Below are positions 1 through 8,338 of a stretch of 64,000 nucleotides of DNA, in pieces. The notes under the pieces are model-generated. The model had not been told where the DNA came from, did not search any database, and was given only the letters and a program-made list of their open reading frames with translations. Every line of letters begins with the position of its first letter. Positions within the stretch are counted from its first letter, which is position 1. The position numbers were made by a program, and so were the translations under genes. The stretch lies in the NCBI GenBank assembly GCA_964478545.1, contig CAYZIS010000002.1, positions 1 through 64,000 of the forward strand. Direction: 5' to 3'. This DNA comes from DQWO01 sp964478545 (GTDB lineage: Bacteria > Desulfobacterota > Anaeroferrophillalia > Anaeroferrophillales > Anaeroferrophillaceae).

Positions 1-173
1 TTATGGCTATAAAATACTTATAGGCAGCTAAAATTGGGGGCATTTCAACACCTTTTCACTATCAGGGAATCATATTAGATATAACCGAACGCAAGCAGAT
101 TGAAGAGGAGCTGAAAGAAAAGGGACAGAAAATATCCGCTATTCTACAAGCTGCCCCCACTGGTATCGGCATA

Positions 174-1997
174 GTGGTTGATCGGGTCTTTCAGGAAGTA
201 AACCAGCAATTTTGTGACATGGTGGGGTATTCCGAGCAAGAGCTGCTGGGACAAAATTCCAGGATGGTCTATGTTAACGACGAAGAGCACGAAAAGGTTG
301 CCCGTGTGCAACTGAAACTCATAGGTGAACAGGGCATCGGCATTGTTGAATCCTGTTTGCGCCACAAAAACGGTACAACGGTTGATATTCTGGTATCCTG
401 GAATCCGTTGAATAAAGATGATCTATCGGCAGGCATCATTTTTAATGTCCTGGATATAACTGAACTCAAGGAAGCAGAAAGGAAACGGCTGCAGAGCGAG
501 CAGAGATTCCGCTCTATGATGGAAGCAATGAGTGACCTTGTCTATATCTGTTCTCAAGATTGCCGGGTGGAATACGTGAATCCGGCGATGATTAAGAGAA
601 CCGGTCGGGATGTCACTGGGGAATTCTGTTATAAAGCCATCCATGATTTTAGCCGCCCATGTCCATGGTGTAAAAACGATCCTGAGAATATTGGAACCTA
701 TTTTGAATCAAATGTTGACAGTCCAAAAGATGATCGTTCATACCTTGTTTCCCATTCTCCTATTATCAATGATGATGGTTCTGTTTCAAGAGTGGTTGTT
801 TTACGGGATACAACTAATTTTAAGAAAATTGAAGAACAACTTGCACGGGCACAGAAGCTGGAAACTATCGGTACACTTGCCGGTGGTGTTGCCCATGATT
901 TCAACAATATTCTCACCATCATTAACGGTTATGCCCAGATACTCCAGATGGGCCTGGAAAAAGAAAGTAAGCTGTATTCGGATGCCGAACAGATCCTGAA
1001 AGCCGGGGAACGGGCCGCCAATCTTACCCGCCAGCTCCTGGGCTTCAGCCGCAAGCAGGTGATGATGCCAAGAACCACGTCCATCAACAACCTGATAAAC
1101 GGCATGAAAAAAATGTTGGTGCGGTTGATCCCTGAGAATATCCGCCTGGAAACCTCATTGGATAAACAGGTTAGCACTATCTATGCTGATCCCGGCCAAC
1201 TGGAACAGATTATCATGAATCTGGTGGTTAATGCCCGGGATGCCCTCAACGACCAGCCCGAAACGGTTGAGAAAATCATCAGGATTTCCACCTCAAGGAT
1301 TTTTCTGGACCAGACTTTTGTCGCCGCTCATGAAGGAAGCAAACCTGGTTGGTACTTGCAGCTGCAGGTTGAGGATAACGGTGGTGGTATGTCCAAAGAG
1401 GTGTTGGATCATGTTTTTGAACCATTCTACACCACGAAAGGGGTTGGTAAAGGGACCGGCATGGGGTTGGCAACGGTCTATGGTATTGTCAAACAGAATA
1501 ACGCCAGCATCTTGGTGGACAGCGAACCGGGACGAGGAACTGTTCTTAAAATCTACTGGCCGATTAGGGCAACAAAAAGTACTGAAGTGGTGGATGCAAA
1601 GCCTGCACTGCCGAACGGCGGTCATGAAACAATCCTGCTGGCCGAAGATGATGAGCAAGTCAGAAAAATCAGCAGCCGTCAGCTGCGGGAAGCCGGCTAT
1701 ACCATGCTGGAAGCTGAAAATGGGGTGGAAGCTCTGGAGGTTGCCAAAAGCCATCAGGGTGGGATCGATCTGTTATTTACCGACGTGGTGATGCCGCTCA
1801 TGGGTGGGGGAGCATTAGCTGAAAAAATCAAGAAGCTCCACCCTGGGATTGTCGTCCTTTTTGCCTCCGGCTATATGGATGATACCGTTCAACAAAGTAT
1901 TGCTGACCTTGGCAAGAATCAGCTGATCAATAAACCCTACAACATCAGTGATGTTTTATCCCGGATTCGCCAGCTGCTGGATGAAAAAATATCCTGA
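174..1997 (+). CDS. Hybrid sensor histidine kinase (PAS-PAS-HisKA-HATPase-receiver)
   Basis: Two-component hybrid sensor of 607 residues if read from GTG 174. PAS 1 spans about 1-100 (ends VLDITELKEAE) and PAS 2 about 112-222, the latter with a CPWC motif at 163-166. HisKA follows with the phospho-accepting His241 in GGVAHDFNNIL, then the ATPase with N box NLVVNARDAL (350-357 area), G1 DNGGGM and G2 GKGTGMGLA. A C-terminal receiver has Asp537 (TDVVMP) and Lys587. No membrane segment is visible, so it is probably cytosolic. The same frame is open upstream of 174 back to base 24 and reads like the end of another PAS domain (GIILDITERK), but an in-frame TAG lies at 21-23. The true N-terminus is therefore lost, broken or outside the window. 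The signal sensed cannot be told from sequence. Confidence 0.9.
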   Translation: MVDRVFQEVNQQFCDMVGYSEQELLGQNSRMVYVNDEEHEKVARVQLKLIGEQGIGIVESCLRHKNGTTVDILVSWNPLNKDDLSAGIIFNVLDITELKEAERKRLQSEQRFRSMMEAMSDLVYICSQDCRVEYVNPAMIKRTGRDVTGEFCYKAIHDFSRPCPWCKNDPENIGTYFESNVDSPKDDRSYLVSHSPIINDDGSVSRVVVLRDTTNFKKIEEQLARAQKLETIGTLAGGVAHDFNNILTIINGYAQILQMGLEKESKLYSDAEQILKAGERAANLTRQLLGFSRKQVMMPRTTSINNLINGMKKMLVRLIPENIRLETSLDKQVSTIYADPGQLEQIIMNLVVNARDALNDQPETVEKIIRISTSRIFLDQTFVAAHEGSKPGWYLQLQVEDNGGGMSKEVLDHVFEPFYTTKGVGKGTGMGLATVYGIVKQNNASILVDSEPGRGTVLKIYWPIRATKSTEVVDAKPALPNGGHETILLAEDDEQVRKISSRQLREAGYTMLEAENGVEALEVAKSHQGGIDLLFTDVVMPLMGGGALAEKIKKLHPGIVVLFASGYMDDTVQQSIADLGKNQLINKPYNISDVLSRIRQLLDEKIS

Positions 1998-2038
1998 GCA
2001 TTATCATTGTGACCATGACCTGAGGTTTTTAATATCGT

Positions 2039-2566
2039 ATGTTGCATATATTTGTCGATGCTGATGCCTGTCCGGTTAAACAGGAGGTATATCGGGTTGC
2101 CGGCCGCTATGGCCTTGGGGTGACCCTGGTGGCCAATTCCTGGATGCGGGTGCCCTCTGAGTGTTGGATTTCCCTGGAGATTGTGGGGAAGGGGTTGGAC
2201 GCGGCCGATGATTGGATTATGGAACAGGTTCAGTCCCATGACGTCGTGGTTACTGCTGACATTCCACTGGCGAGCCGTTGCCTGCAGAAAGGAGCACGGG
2301 TTATGAGTCCAACCGGAAAGCCGTTTACGGAAAATAACATTGGTCAGTCCATCGCGACCCGGGATCTGCTGGCGGAACTTCGTGAAGCCGGAGAGATGCA
2401 TGGCGGCCCGCCGCCGTTAAAAAAGCGTGATCGATCACGTTTCCTGCAACAGCTTGACGAAGTGATTCAAACAATCCGTCGTCAAAATCCAGATGATGCT
2501 CTGGGTATTAAAACCAACCCGAATATAAACGGTATTCTTGATACTGCGAGAGCGTCAAGCGAATAA
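2039..2566 (+). CDS. yaiI: YaiI/YqxD family protein (UPF0178, DUF188)
   Basis: A 175-residue protein starting MLHIFVDADACPVK, the hallmark N-terminus of the YaiI/YqxD family. The family has a PIN/NYN-like fold with conserved acidic residues (D7 and D9 here, a further acidic pair in the DIPLASR region), which suggests but does not prove nuclease activity. Length is slightly above the usual 150 because of a charged tail after LKKRDRSRF. The family is widespread and functionally uncharacterised. It lies 41 bases after the sensor kinase on the same strand and converges with rlmE. The ATG has only a weak upstream ribosome binding site. Confidence 0.85.
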   Translation: MLHIFVDADACPVKQEVYRVAGRYGLGVTLVANSWMRVPSECWISLEIVGKGLDAADDWIMEQVQSHDVVVTADIPLASRCLQKGARVMSPTGKPFTENNIGQSIATRDLLAELREAGEMHGGPPPLKKRDRSRFLQQLDEVIQTIRRQNPDDALGIKTNPNINGILDTARASSE

Positions 2567-2575
2567 TTTGTTGAG

Positions 2576-2603
2576 GAAGATGGAGTTTTTACGAAGCTAT
2601 CAA
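2576..2603. repeat. 28-bp interspersed repeat, copy 1
   Basis: The segment around gagtttttacgaagctatca matches 13553-13580 at 26 of 28 bases. It has weak dyad symmetry (gatgg/ctatc ends). It overlaps the rlmE stop codon: on the minus strand the repeat supplies the TGA. Function unknown. Confidence 0.6.
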
Positions 2604-3193
2604 CCCTGGAATCCCAGGGCGATCAGATACAACTCGGCCGAACTTTTGCGGCTGGCTTCCGGTTTGGTCAGGATTACCTTTTTGAACTGCCGACTGACTT
2701 CCCGTTGAAAAGCTTTTAATCCCTCCTGTTGAAAAACTTTGCAGAGAAAAAATCCCCCCGATTGCAGAAAAGTGGCGGCCAGTTCCAGGGCCTGGGACGT
2801 CAACTCCTGGCTCCGCTGCTGATCAGCCATTTTGATGCCCGAGAGGTTGGGGGCGATGTCGGAAATTACTCCATTGAAGGGTTGTGTGGTTATTGTCTCG
2901 ATCTTTTCCTTCAGGTCGTCATCCAGGATGTCCGCCTGTAGTGTGTGGCAGGGAGATTGGTCAAGGCCAGTGATCGGCAAGAGATCGATGCCGATGACCA
3001 GGCCCTGGGGACCGACCAGCCGGGCGATAATTTGCATCCAGCCTCCGGGTGCCGCTCCCAGTTCCAGAATTCTGGAGCCTTTTTTAAACAACCGGTGTCG
3101 CTGGTGTAATTGCTCGATTTTGAAAGCGGCCCGTGATCTTAGCCCCTCCCTCTTGGCTTTATAATAAAACCCGTCTTTGCGCTTGAATGCCAC
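2600..3193 (-). CDS. rlmE: 23S rRNA 2'-O-ribose U2552 methyltransferase RlmE (FtsJ/RrmJ)
   Basis: SAM-dependent methyltransferase of 197 residues, near the normal 200-210. It methylates the ribose of U2552 in the ribosomal A loop during late 50S assembly. The start MAFKRKDGFYYKAKREG carries the catalytic lysine near residue 13. The SAM-binding motif LELGAAPGGWMQ is at about 44-55, the catalytic Asp is in VISDIAPN, and the third catalytic Lys is in FFLCKVFQ. It stands alone, converging with the YaiI gene, and its stop codon lies in a short interspersed repeat. In many bacteria rlmE neighbours ftsH, but here ftsH is about 28 kb away. Confidence 0.93.
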   Translation of the reverse strand: MAFKRKDGFYYKAKREGLRSRAAFKIEQLHQRHRLFKKGSRILELGAAPGGWMQIIARLVGPQGLVIGIDLLPITGLDQSPCHTLQADILDDDLKEKIETITTQPFNGVISDIAPNLSGIKMADQQRSQELTSQALELAATFLQSGGFFLCKVFQQEGLKAFQREVSRQFKKVILTKPEASRKSSAELYLIALGFQG

Positions 3194-3319
3194 GGTCAGC
3201 CTTTTTCATCGTTTAAATGTCCGAATTTCAAGTTTGACAGCAAAATATCATGCATGGTAGGAAAAACAAGCATAAAATTATGACGTAGGTAAGATTATTT
3301 CAAATCATGAAGGAAGCAA

Positions 3320-4309
3320 ATGTTAAATAGTATTGAAAAGATCAGCAGCCTGTTGCCGGGGATGAAAAAATCGGGTGAAGGGATAGATGAAGAGCTGACC
3401 CTTGCTCTTGGTTCACTCAGTCGTGAAGAATTCTTTGCTTTATTGCCTTTAACCGATCAACTGCGCCGCCATTTTTGCGGTCCAAAGATTGCCCTGTGTG
3501 CCATTGCCAACGCTAAATCAGGCAAATGTCCGGAAAATTGTGCCTACTGTGCCCAATCATCCCATTATCAGACGGCGGTTAAAACCTTTCCCCTGGTTGG
3601 AGTGGATGAACTGCTGGCGGCAGCCGCCCAAGCAGGGAAACATGGTGTGACTCATTTCTCGGTGGTCACCAGCGGGACGAAAGTTGCTGATGCCGGTGAG
3701 ATTCAGCGGATCAGGGAAATGATTTCCGGGATTAAACAACTGGGTATGGGTCCCTGTGCTTCCCTGGGTTTCCTGGATGCGGATACCGCCGGTACCTATC
3801 GTGAAGCTGGCCTGGATCACTACCATCACAACCTGGAAACTGCCAGGAGTCATTTCTCGGAAATTTGTACTACCCATACCTATGACCGGGCAGTGGAGAC
3901 GGTTAAAACTGCCAAAGACACCGGCATGTATGTCTGCAGCGGCGGGATTATCGGCATGGGTGAAACTTGGAATCAGCGGGTGGAACTGGCCCTGACCCTG
4001 AAAGAGTTGCAGGTGGATTCCATTCCCTTGAATTTTCTCCAGCCGGTTGCCGGGACCCCTTTGGGGGATCAGCCGGCGCCGGGGGCTTTTTCCTGTCTGT
4101 TGACGGTGGCCATGTTTCGCCTCGTCTGCCCGACTCGTGATATCCGCATCTGTGGTGGTCGGGAAAGAAATTTTTCCGATGCTCAGGCCATGTTATTTGC
4201 CGCCGGAGCCAATGGCATAATGGTGGGAAATTATCTCACCACCAGCGGCCGTCAGTGGGAAGATGATCAGCAGCTCCTGGGGGAGTGGGGATCTTTCAAT
4301 AATGACTGA
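3320..4309 (+). CDS. bioB: Biotin synthase BioB
   Basis: Radical SAM enzyme of 329 residues that inserts sulfur into dethiobiotin in the last step of biotin synthesis. The radical-SAM cysteines are Cys70, Cys74 and Cys77 in KCPENCAYCAQS. Further family signatures are YHHNLETA, GGIIGMGE and PLNFLQP. The start ATG has a GGAAG site (gaaggaagcaaatg) at good spacing. The bioF start codon lies inside the end of bioB, so the two are translationally coupled. No other biotin genes are in the window. No BirA-type operator was recognised upstream. Confidence 0.95.
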   Translation: MLNSIEKISSLLPGMKKSGEGIDEELTLALGSLSREEFFALLPLTDQLRRHFCGPKIALCAIANAKSGKCPENCAYCAQSSHYQTAVKTFPLVGVDELLAAAAQAGKHGVTHFSVVTSGTKVADAGEIQRIREMISGIKQLGMGPCASLGFLDADTAGTYREAGLDHYHHNLETARSHFSEICTTHTYDRAVETVKTAKDTGMYVCSGGIIGMGETWNQRVELALTLKELQVDSIPLNFLQPVAGTPLGDQPAPGAFSCLLTVAMFRLVCPTRDIRICGGRERNFSDAQAMLFAAGANGIMVGNYLTTSGRQWEDDQQLLGEWGSFNND

Positions 4310-5504
4310 TGGTAAAAGTGCTTTGTTGCAGATCAGGAAAGAGTTGGCACTTTTGGACTCCCGGGGGATGCGGCGGGAATTGAAAACGGTGACTGGCCCC
4401 CAACGGAGTGAAAGCACCCTGGGTGGTCAGTCAATGACTATCCTCTGTTCCAATAATTATCTGGGTCTGGCTGATCATCCGCGACTGAAAGAACTGGCGG
4501 TGGAGATGACCCGAAAATATGGTTGTTCATCCGGGGCCTCCCGGCTGATTTCCGGGACTATGACCCTGCACCGGCAGTTGGAAGAAGAACTTGCCGTTTT
4601 TAAGGGGACGGAAGGGGCCTTGGTTTACAATTGCGGTTATATGGCGAACTTAGGCGTGCTCTCCACCGTGGTGGATGAGGGGGATGTGATTTTCAGTGAT
4701 GCCTTGAACCATGCCAGTATTGTCGATGGCTGCCGTTTGAGCCGGGCCGAGGTGAAGATTTATCGCCACAGTGACGTTGGCCATCTGGTGGATCTGCTGC
4801 AGCGGTTTGGTACTTCTTTTGGCCGTCGCCTGATTGTGACTGACAGTGTTTTTAGCATGGATGGTGATCTGGCACCGTTGCCGCAGATCGCCTCCCTGGC
4901 AAAGAGATATGATGCCTTGCTTTTGGTTGACGATGCCCATGCTACCGGGGTCCTGGGTCGGGGTGGACGGGGTTCCGCCTCTCACTTTCAGCTGCCGCCC
5001 GATAGCATTGATTTGCTCATGGGTACGCTGGGAAAAGCCATGGGCAGTTGTGGCGCCTTTGTTGCCGGTCGCCGGGAATATCTGGATTATCTGATTAACA
5101 AGAGCCGCAGTTTCATCTATACCACCGCTCTGCCGCCGGCGGTTCTCGGAGCCTCATTGGCGGCGGTGCGATTACTGCGGGAAGATCCCGGACTTGCGGC
5201 AGAATTGCGGGAAAAGGTGGAATATTTTCGCCGGGCATTACGGAAGCTGGGTTTTGACGTCTCCGACGACCCGACCCCGATTATTCCGCTTATTGTTGGT
5301 GATGCCGGACAGGCCATGCGGATCAGTGAAAAATTTATGGAAGCGGGTGTTTTTATCCAGGGCATTCGTCCTCCCACCGTGGAACCGGGCAGCTCCCGTT
5401 TACGGATAACCATAACCCGTGATCTCAGCTGGACAAGAATGGATGAAATACTGGCGGTTTTTTCCCAACTTCATGGTAGCTTTTTGGTAGGAGACGCCAG
5501 TTGA
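4302..5504 (+). CDS. bioF: 8-amino-7-oxononanoate synthase BioF
   Basis: PLP-dependent alpha-oxoamine synthase joining pimeloyl thioester and alanine, the first committed step of biotin ring assembly. With ATG 4302 it has 400 residues and overlaps bioB by 8 bases; a longer frame from 4263 would add 13 untypical residues, so 4302 is preferred. The PLP lysine is Lys245 in MGTLGKAMGS, with VDDAHATGVLG and NNYLGLA as further family motifs. 2-amino-3-ketobutyrate CoA ligase is a close relative, but coupling to bioB supports BioF. Confidence 0.92.
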   Translation: MTDGKSALLQIRKELALLDSRGMRRELKTVTGPQRSESTLGGQSMTILCSNNYLGLADHPRLKELAVEMTRKYGCSSGASRLISGTMTLHRQLEEELAVFKGTEGALVYNCGYMANLGVLSTVVDEGDVIFSDALNHASIVDGCRLSRAEVKIYRHSDVGHLVDLLQRFGTSFGRRLIVTDSVFSMDGDLAPLPQIASLAKRYDALLLVDDAHATGVLGRGGRGSASHFQLPPDSIDLLMGTLGKAMGSCGAFVAGRREYLDYLINKSRSFIYTTALPPAVLGASLAAVRLLREDPGLAAELREKVEYFRRALRKLGFDVSDDPTPIIPLIVGDAGQAMRISEKFMEAGVFIQGIRPPTVEPGSSRLRITITRDLSWTRMDEILAVFSQLHGSFLVGDAS

Positions 5505-5602
5505 ACCGGGCGACATCAGCACCATGGTCTCGGCAATCAGCATGTACCCACTCATCCGCCGGTAAATCTTTGATATTTCCAAGTAAAAAGTCGAGAAAAA
5601 AC

Positions 5603-5631
5603 TTGACAAAACAAAATGATTATATTAAAAA
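5603..5631 (+). promoter_or_regulatory. Possible sigma-70 promoter of rplM-rpsI
   Basis: A perfect -35 box TTGACA lies at 5603-5608. The best spaced -10 candidate is TAAAAA at 5626-5631 (17-base spacer), which is a weak match, in a very A+T-rich stretch about 75 bases before rplM. The rest of the 202-base spacer after bioF holds nothing else recognisable. Confidence 0.4.
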
Positions 5632-5706
5632 TCGTTCCTCTTTGGCGTTGTCGGCTGGCAATAATGGCAGGGCGACGGTGGGTTGTGTCTTAAGTGGAGA
5701 AGATGA

Positions 5707-6138
5707 ATGAAGACCTTTATGGCAAAAAATGAAGATATGGAACGCGCCTGGCATCTGATTGATGCAGATGGCAAGGTGCTTGGTCGCCTGGCGACGGAGA
5801 TCGCGGATATCCTGCGGGGCAAAAATAAGCCGATTTATACTCCTCACGTAGATACCGGTGATTTTGTGGTGGTGGTGAATGCCAGAAATATCAAATTGAC
5901 CGGCAATAAGTGGGCCGATAAAATGTATTACCACCATACCGGTTATCCGGGAGGGATTAAATCGATTTCGGCTGAAAAACTGCATGAAAAGAAGCCGGAA
6001 GAGATAATTCGTCTGGCAGTTAAAGGAATGTTGCCTAAAAACCGTCTGGGACGGAAAATATTTAAAAAGCTCAAAGTATATGCGGGTAATAATCATCCCC
6101 ACGCGTCCCAGCAGCCTGTCAGTAGAACTGAGGGGTAG
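5707..6138 (+). CDS. rplM: 50S ribosomal protein L13
   Basis: Large-subunit ribosomal protein of 143 residues, the normal size. Family signatures: WHLIDADGKVLGRLATEIA near the N-terminus, the GDFVVVVNA strand, GGIKS, and the AVKGMLPKNRLGR motif at about 107-119. A GGAGAAG ribosome binding site sits just before ATG 5707. It forms the classical pair with rpsI 70 bases downstream. The C-terminal tail (about 20 residues after NNHPHASQQP) is ordinary for the family. Confidence 0.97.
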   Translation: MKTFMAKNEDMERAWHLIDADGKVLGRLATEIADILRGKNKPIYTPHVDTGDFVVVVNARNIKLTGNKWADKMYYHHTGYPGGIKSISAEKLHEKKPEEIIRLAVKGMLPKNRLGRKIFKKLKVYAGNNHPHASQQPVSRTEG

Positions 6139-6208
6139 GGAGATACAGCGTTCATGGTTTTGCAGGATTGATTTGTTTTAAGGAAATTTAGCATAGGTTA
6201 ATAAAAAT

Positions 6209-6601
6209 ATGGGAACGAAACGTTATTACGCAACCGGAAAAAGGAAGTCAGCCATTGCCCGTGTTTGGTTGACAGAAGGTTCAGGATCAATTTTGGTTAA
6301 CAGAAAACCGATGGATGAATATTTTTCGGTGGAGATGGCTCGTAAATTGATACATCAGCCAATGCAGTTGACGGAGATGGACAATAAATTTGATGCTATG
6401 GTCACTGTTGCCGGTGGTGGGGTTACCGGTCAGGCTGGAGCGGTAAAACATGGCATTACCAAGGCTTTATTGGAGTATAATCCTGATTTTCGTCCGGTTT
6501 TGAAAAAAGCCGGGTTTGTTACCCGTGATTCCCGGATCAAGGAACGGAAAAAATACGGACAGCGTGGCGCCCGGGCTCGTTTCCAGTTTTCCAAGCGTTA
6601 A
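6209..6601 (+). CDS. rpsI: 30S ribosomal protein S9
   Basis: Small-subunit ribosomal protein of 130 residues. It begins MGTKRYYATGKRKSAIARV and ends FQFSKR. The conserved C-terminal SKR tail reaches towards the P-site tRNA anticodon loop. GGGVTGQAGA and TRDSRIKERKKYGQ are further signatures. It is the second gene of rplM-rpsI and is followed at 6677 by an intrinsic terminator. Confidence 0.97.
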   Translation: MGTKRYYATGKRKSAIARVWLTEGSGSILVNRKPMDEYFSVEMARKLIHQPMQLTEMDNKFDAMVTVAGGGVTGQAGAVKHGITKALLEYNPDFRPVLKKAGFVTRDSRIKERKKYGQRGARARFQFSKR

Positions 6602-6676
6602 GACCTGCTTGGTAAGTGTCGGTGCTTATGTGTTGCTGCTTGCCAGCTCGTATTGCGGTTTTTTCACAATAATGTT

Positions 6677-6706
6677 AAGGAGGTCCTTAGGGGCCTCCTT
6701 TTTTAT
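6677..6706 (+). terminator. Rho-independent terminator of rplM-rpsI
   Basis: Near-perfect hairpin AAGGAGGtCC / GGgCCTCCTT with a short TTAGG loop, followed directly by six T residues, 76 bases after rpsI. Confidence 0.9.
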
Positions 6707-6717
6707 TGATTCTTTAC

Positions 6718-6900
6718 TCAACTTTCTGCCTTACGCGAAAACAATGATAATACTTTAGTAACGCAATGATAGAGACACCACGAAGAGCACGATGAACACG
6801 AAGTTTGAAAGAAATTTGCTTTTCTTCGTGCCTTTCGTGTCCTTCGTAGTAATATAATTTCTCGGTAATTTATTCTGGCAGTGCAACTCAGAAAATTGAA
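6718..6900. repeat. Divergent element with family A-like ends and a large palindrome
   Basis: Left end ctcaactttctg (from about 6718) and right end cagaaaattgaa (about 6888-6899) match the terminal inverted repeats of family A. The interior differs from A: arms 6777-6803 and 6824-6850 pair at 20 of 27 positions around repeated cacgaag/cttcgtg units. It fills the rpsI-argC spacer after the terminator. No coding potential is seen. Confidence 0.55.
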
Positions 6901-6939
6901 TTTTTTACCTTAAACATTGACTGAAAGATAGGTGTGAAA

Positions 6940-7980
6940 ATGATTCGTGTGGGAATTGTCGGTGGAAGTGGCTATACGGGGGTTGAGCTGATCAGAATTC
7001 TCTCCCGTCATCCTGAAGTTGCATTGACCGTGGTGACCTCCCGGCAATATGCCGGTCAGAGAGTTGATGAAGTATTTCCATCATTACGGGCAGTATGCGG
7101 ACTCTCTTTTTCTTCCTATGATCTGGCCGCCATGGTGGAACAGGTTGACCTGGTGTTTACCGCCTTGCCTCATAAAACGGCCATTGAAGTTGTTGCTGGT
7201 TTCTATGAAGCGGGGAAAAAGGTGATTGATCTCAGTGCTGATTACCGGTTTAGTGATGCCGCTTTATATGAATCATGGTACCAGGAACATAGTCGTAAAG
7301 ATCTGTTGGCAAAGGCGGTTTATGGGCTCCCCGAGCTGTATCGTGAAGATGTTTGCCGAGCCAGGATTGTCGGGAATCCTGGCTGCTATCCGACCGGGGC
7401 CATCCTGGCTTTGACCCCGCTTTTCCGCCAGGGGCTGGTGGATGCTAAACAGCCGGTGATCATTGATGCTAAATCCGGGGCCAGCGGCGCCGGTAGAACT
7501 GCTTCCACTTCCACCCTCTATGGTGAAGTGAATGAATCATTCAGAGCCTATAAGGTTGGGAACCATCGTCATCAACCGGAAATTATGGAGCAGGTCAGCC
7601 GGGCGGCTGCGACTTCTTGCCGGATACTCTTTGTTCCTCACCTGGTGCCCATGAATCGGGGAATTTTGTCAACCATCTATGTGCCGCTGGCTAGAAAATG
7701 TCAGCCGGATGAACTTATGTCGCTCTATGATCACTGTTATGGTCATGAGCCTTTTGTCAGGTTGTTGCCGGAGGGAATATTGCCGAGCGTGGCGGCTGTT
7801 CGAGGTTCCAATTACTGTGACCTGGGCCTGGTACTCAAACAGGAAGAAGGGCTATTGGTCGTTTTGACGGCTATCGATAATCTGGTCAAGGGCGCCGCCG
7901 GCCAGGCAGTACAGAACATGAATCTGATGCTGGGCTTTCCAGAATCAACCGCTTTGGAAATGGTTCCGCTGGCTCCCTGA
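6940..7980 (+). CDS. argC: N-acetyl-gamma-glutamyl-phosphate reductase ArgC
   Basis: NADPH-dependent reductase in the third step of arginine biosynthesis. The start MIRVGIVGGSGYTGVEL is typical and fits ATG 6940 with AGG 7 bases upstream (346 residues); GTG 6934 would add two residues. The catalytic Cys is about residue 149 in VGNPGCYPTG, with the family motif GxSGAGR (KSGASGAGR). It follows rpsI at a distance with a terminator and repeat between, so it is probably transcribed separately. No other arg genes are present. Confidence 0.94.
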   Translation: MIRVGIVGGSGYTGVELIRILSRHPEVALTVVTSRQYAGQRVDEVFPSLRAVCGLSFSSYDLAAMVEQVDLVFTALPHKTAIEVVAGFYEAGKKVIDLSADYRFSDAALYESWYQEHSRKDLLAKAVYGLPELYREDVCRARIVGNPGCYPTGAILALTPLFRQGLVDAKQPVIIDAKSGASGAGRTASTSTLYGEVNESFRAYKVGNHRHQPEIMEQVSRAAATSCRILFVPHLVPMNRGILSTIYVPLARKCQPDELMSLYDHCYGHEPFVRLLPEGILPSVAAVRGSNYCDLGLVLKQEEGLLVVLTAIDNLVKGAAGQAVQNMNLMLGFPESTALEMVPLAP

Positions 7981-7996
7981 AAATGCACAGCCAGTC

Positions 7997-8025
7997 TTGA
8001 CTAAAGAGGATAGTTCAGATATACT
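7997..8025 (+). promoter_or_regulatory. Sigma-70 promoter of the DUF465-ilvBNC-psd-pssA operon
   Basis: -35 TTGACT at 7997-8002, a 17-base spacer, and -10 TATACT at 8020-8025. It lies 64 bases before the DUF465 gene and just after argC. This is one of the two best promoter matches in the window. Confidence 0.65.
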
Positions 8026-8088
8026 CAAAGCCAATATTATATCTTGGAGCTTTCGCAGCCATCTGACGCTTTCGAAAAGGGGTAGTCT

Positions 8089-8316
8089 ATGTCGCTTTCC
8101 GATGAACGCCTGATTGAGCAGTTGTGTCAAGAGCATGAGGAATTTAAGCAGGTTTTCCAGGAACATCGGGAGTATGATCGGCAATTAGGGAGTTTTGCCG
8201 GCAAAATATTCCTGACGGCTGACGAGAAACTGAATGTTGCCCGTTTGAAAAAGTTGAAACTGAAGGCTAAAGACCGGATGTTTTGGTTGATGACAGAATA
8301 TGCCAAGCTGCAGTGA
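8089..8316 (+). CDS. DUF465 / YdcH family small protein
   Basis: A 75-residue charged, helix-forming protein. The C-terminal half (LTADEKLNVARLKKLKLKAKDRM) matches the DUF465/YdcH pattern of small coiled-coil proteins, whose function is unknown. AAGGGG upstream of ATG 8089 serves as ribosome binding site. It lies 22 bases before ilvB and behind the good promoter at 7997, so it is probably the first gene of the ilv operon. Its role there is not obvious. Confidence 0.75.
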   Translation: MSLSDERLIEQLCQEHEEFKQVFQEHREYDRQLGSFAGKIFLTADEKLNVARLKKLKLKAKDRMFWLMTEYAKLQ

Positions 8317-8338
8317 AAGGGCATAACAGGAGGACAGG

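Noticed and set aside
5501..5710. A 69-codon frame in the bioF-rplM spacer
   Set aside because: Composition is not protein-like, no ribosome binding site, and it runs over the likely rplM promoter.
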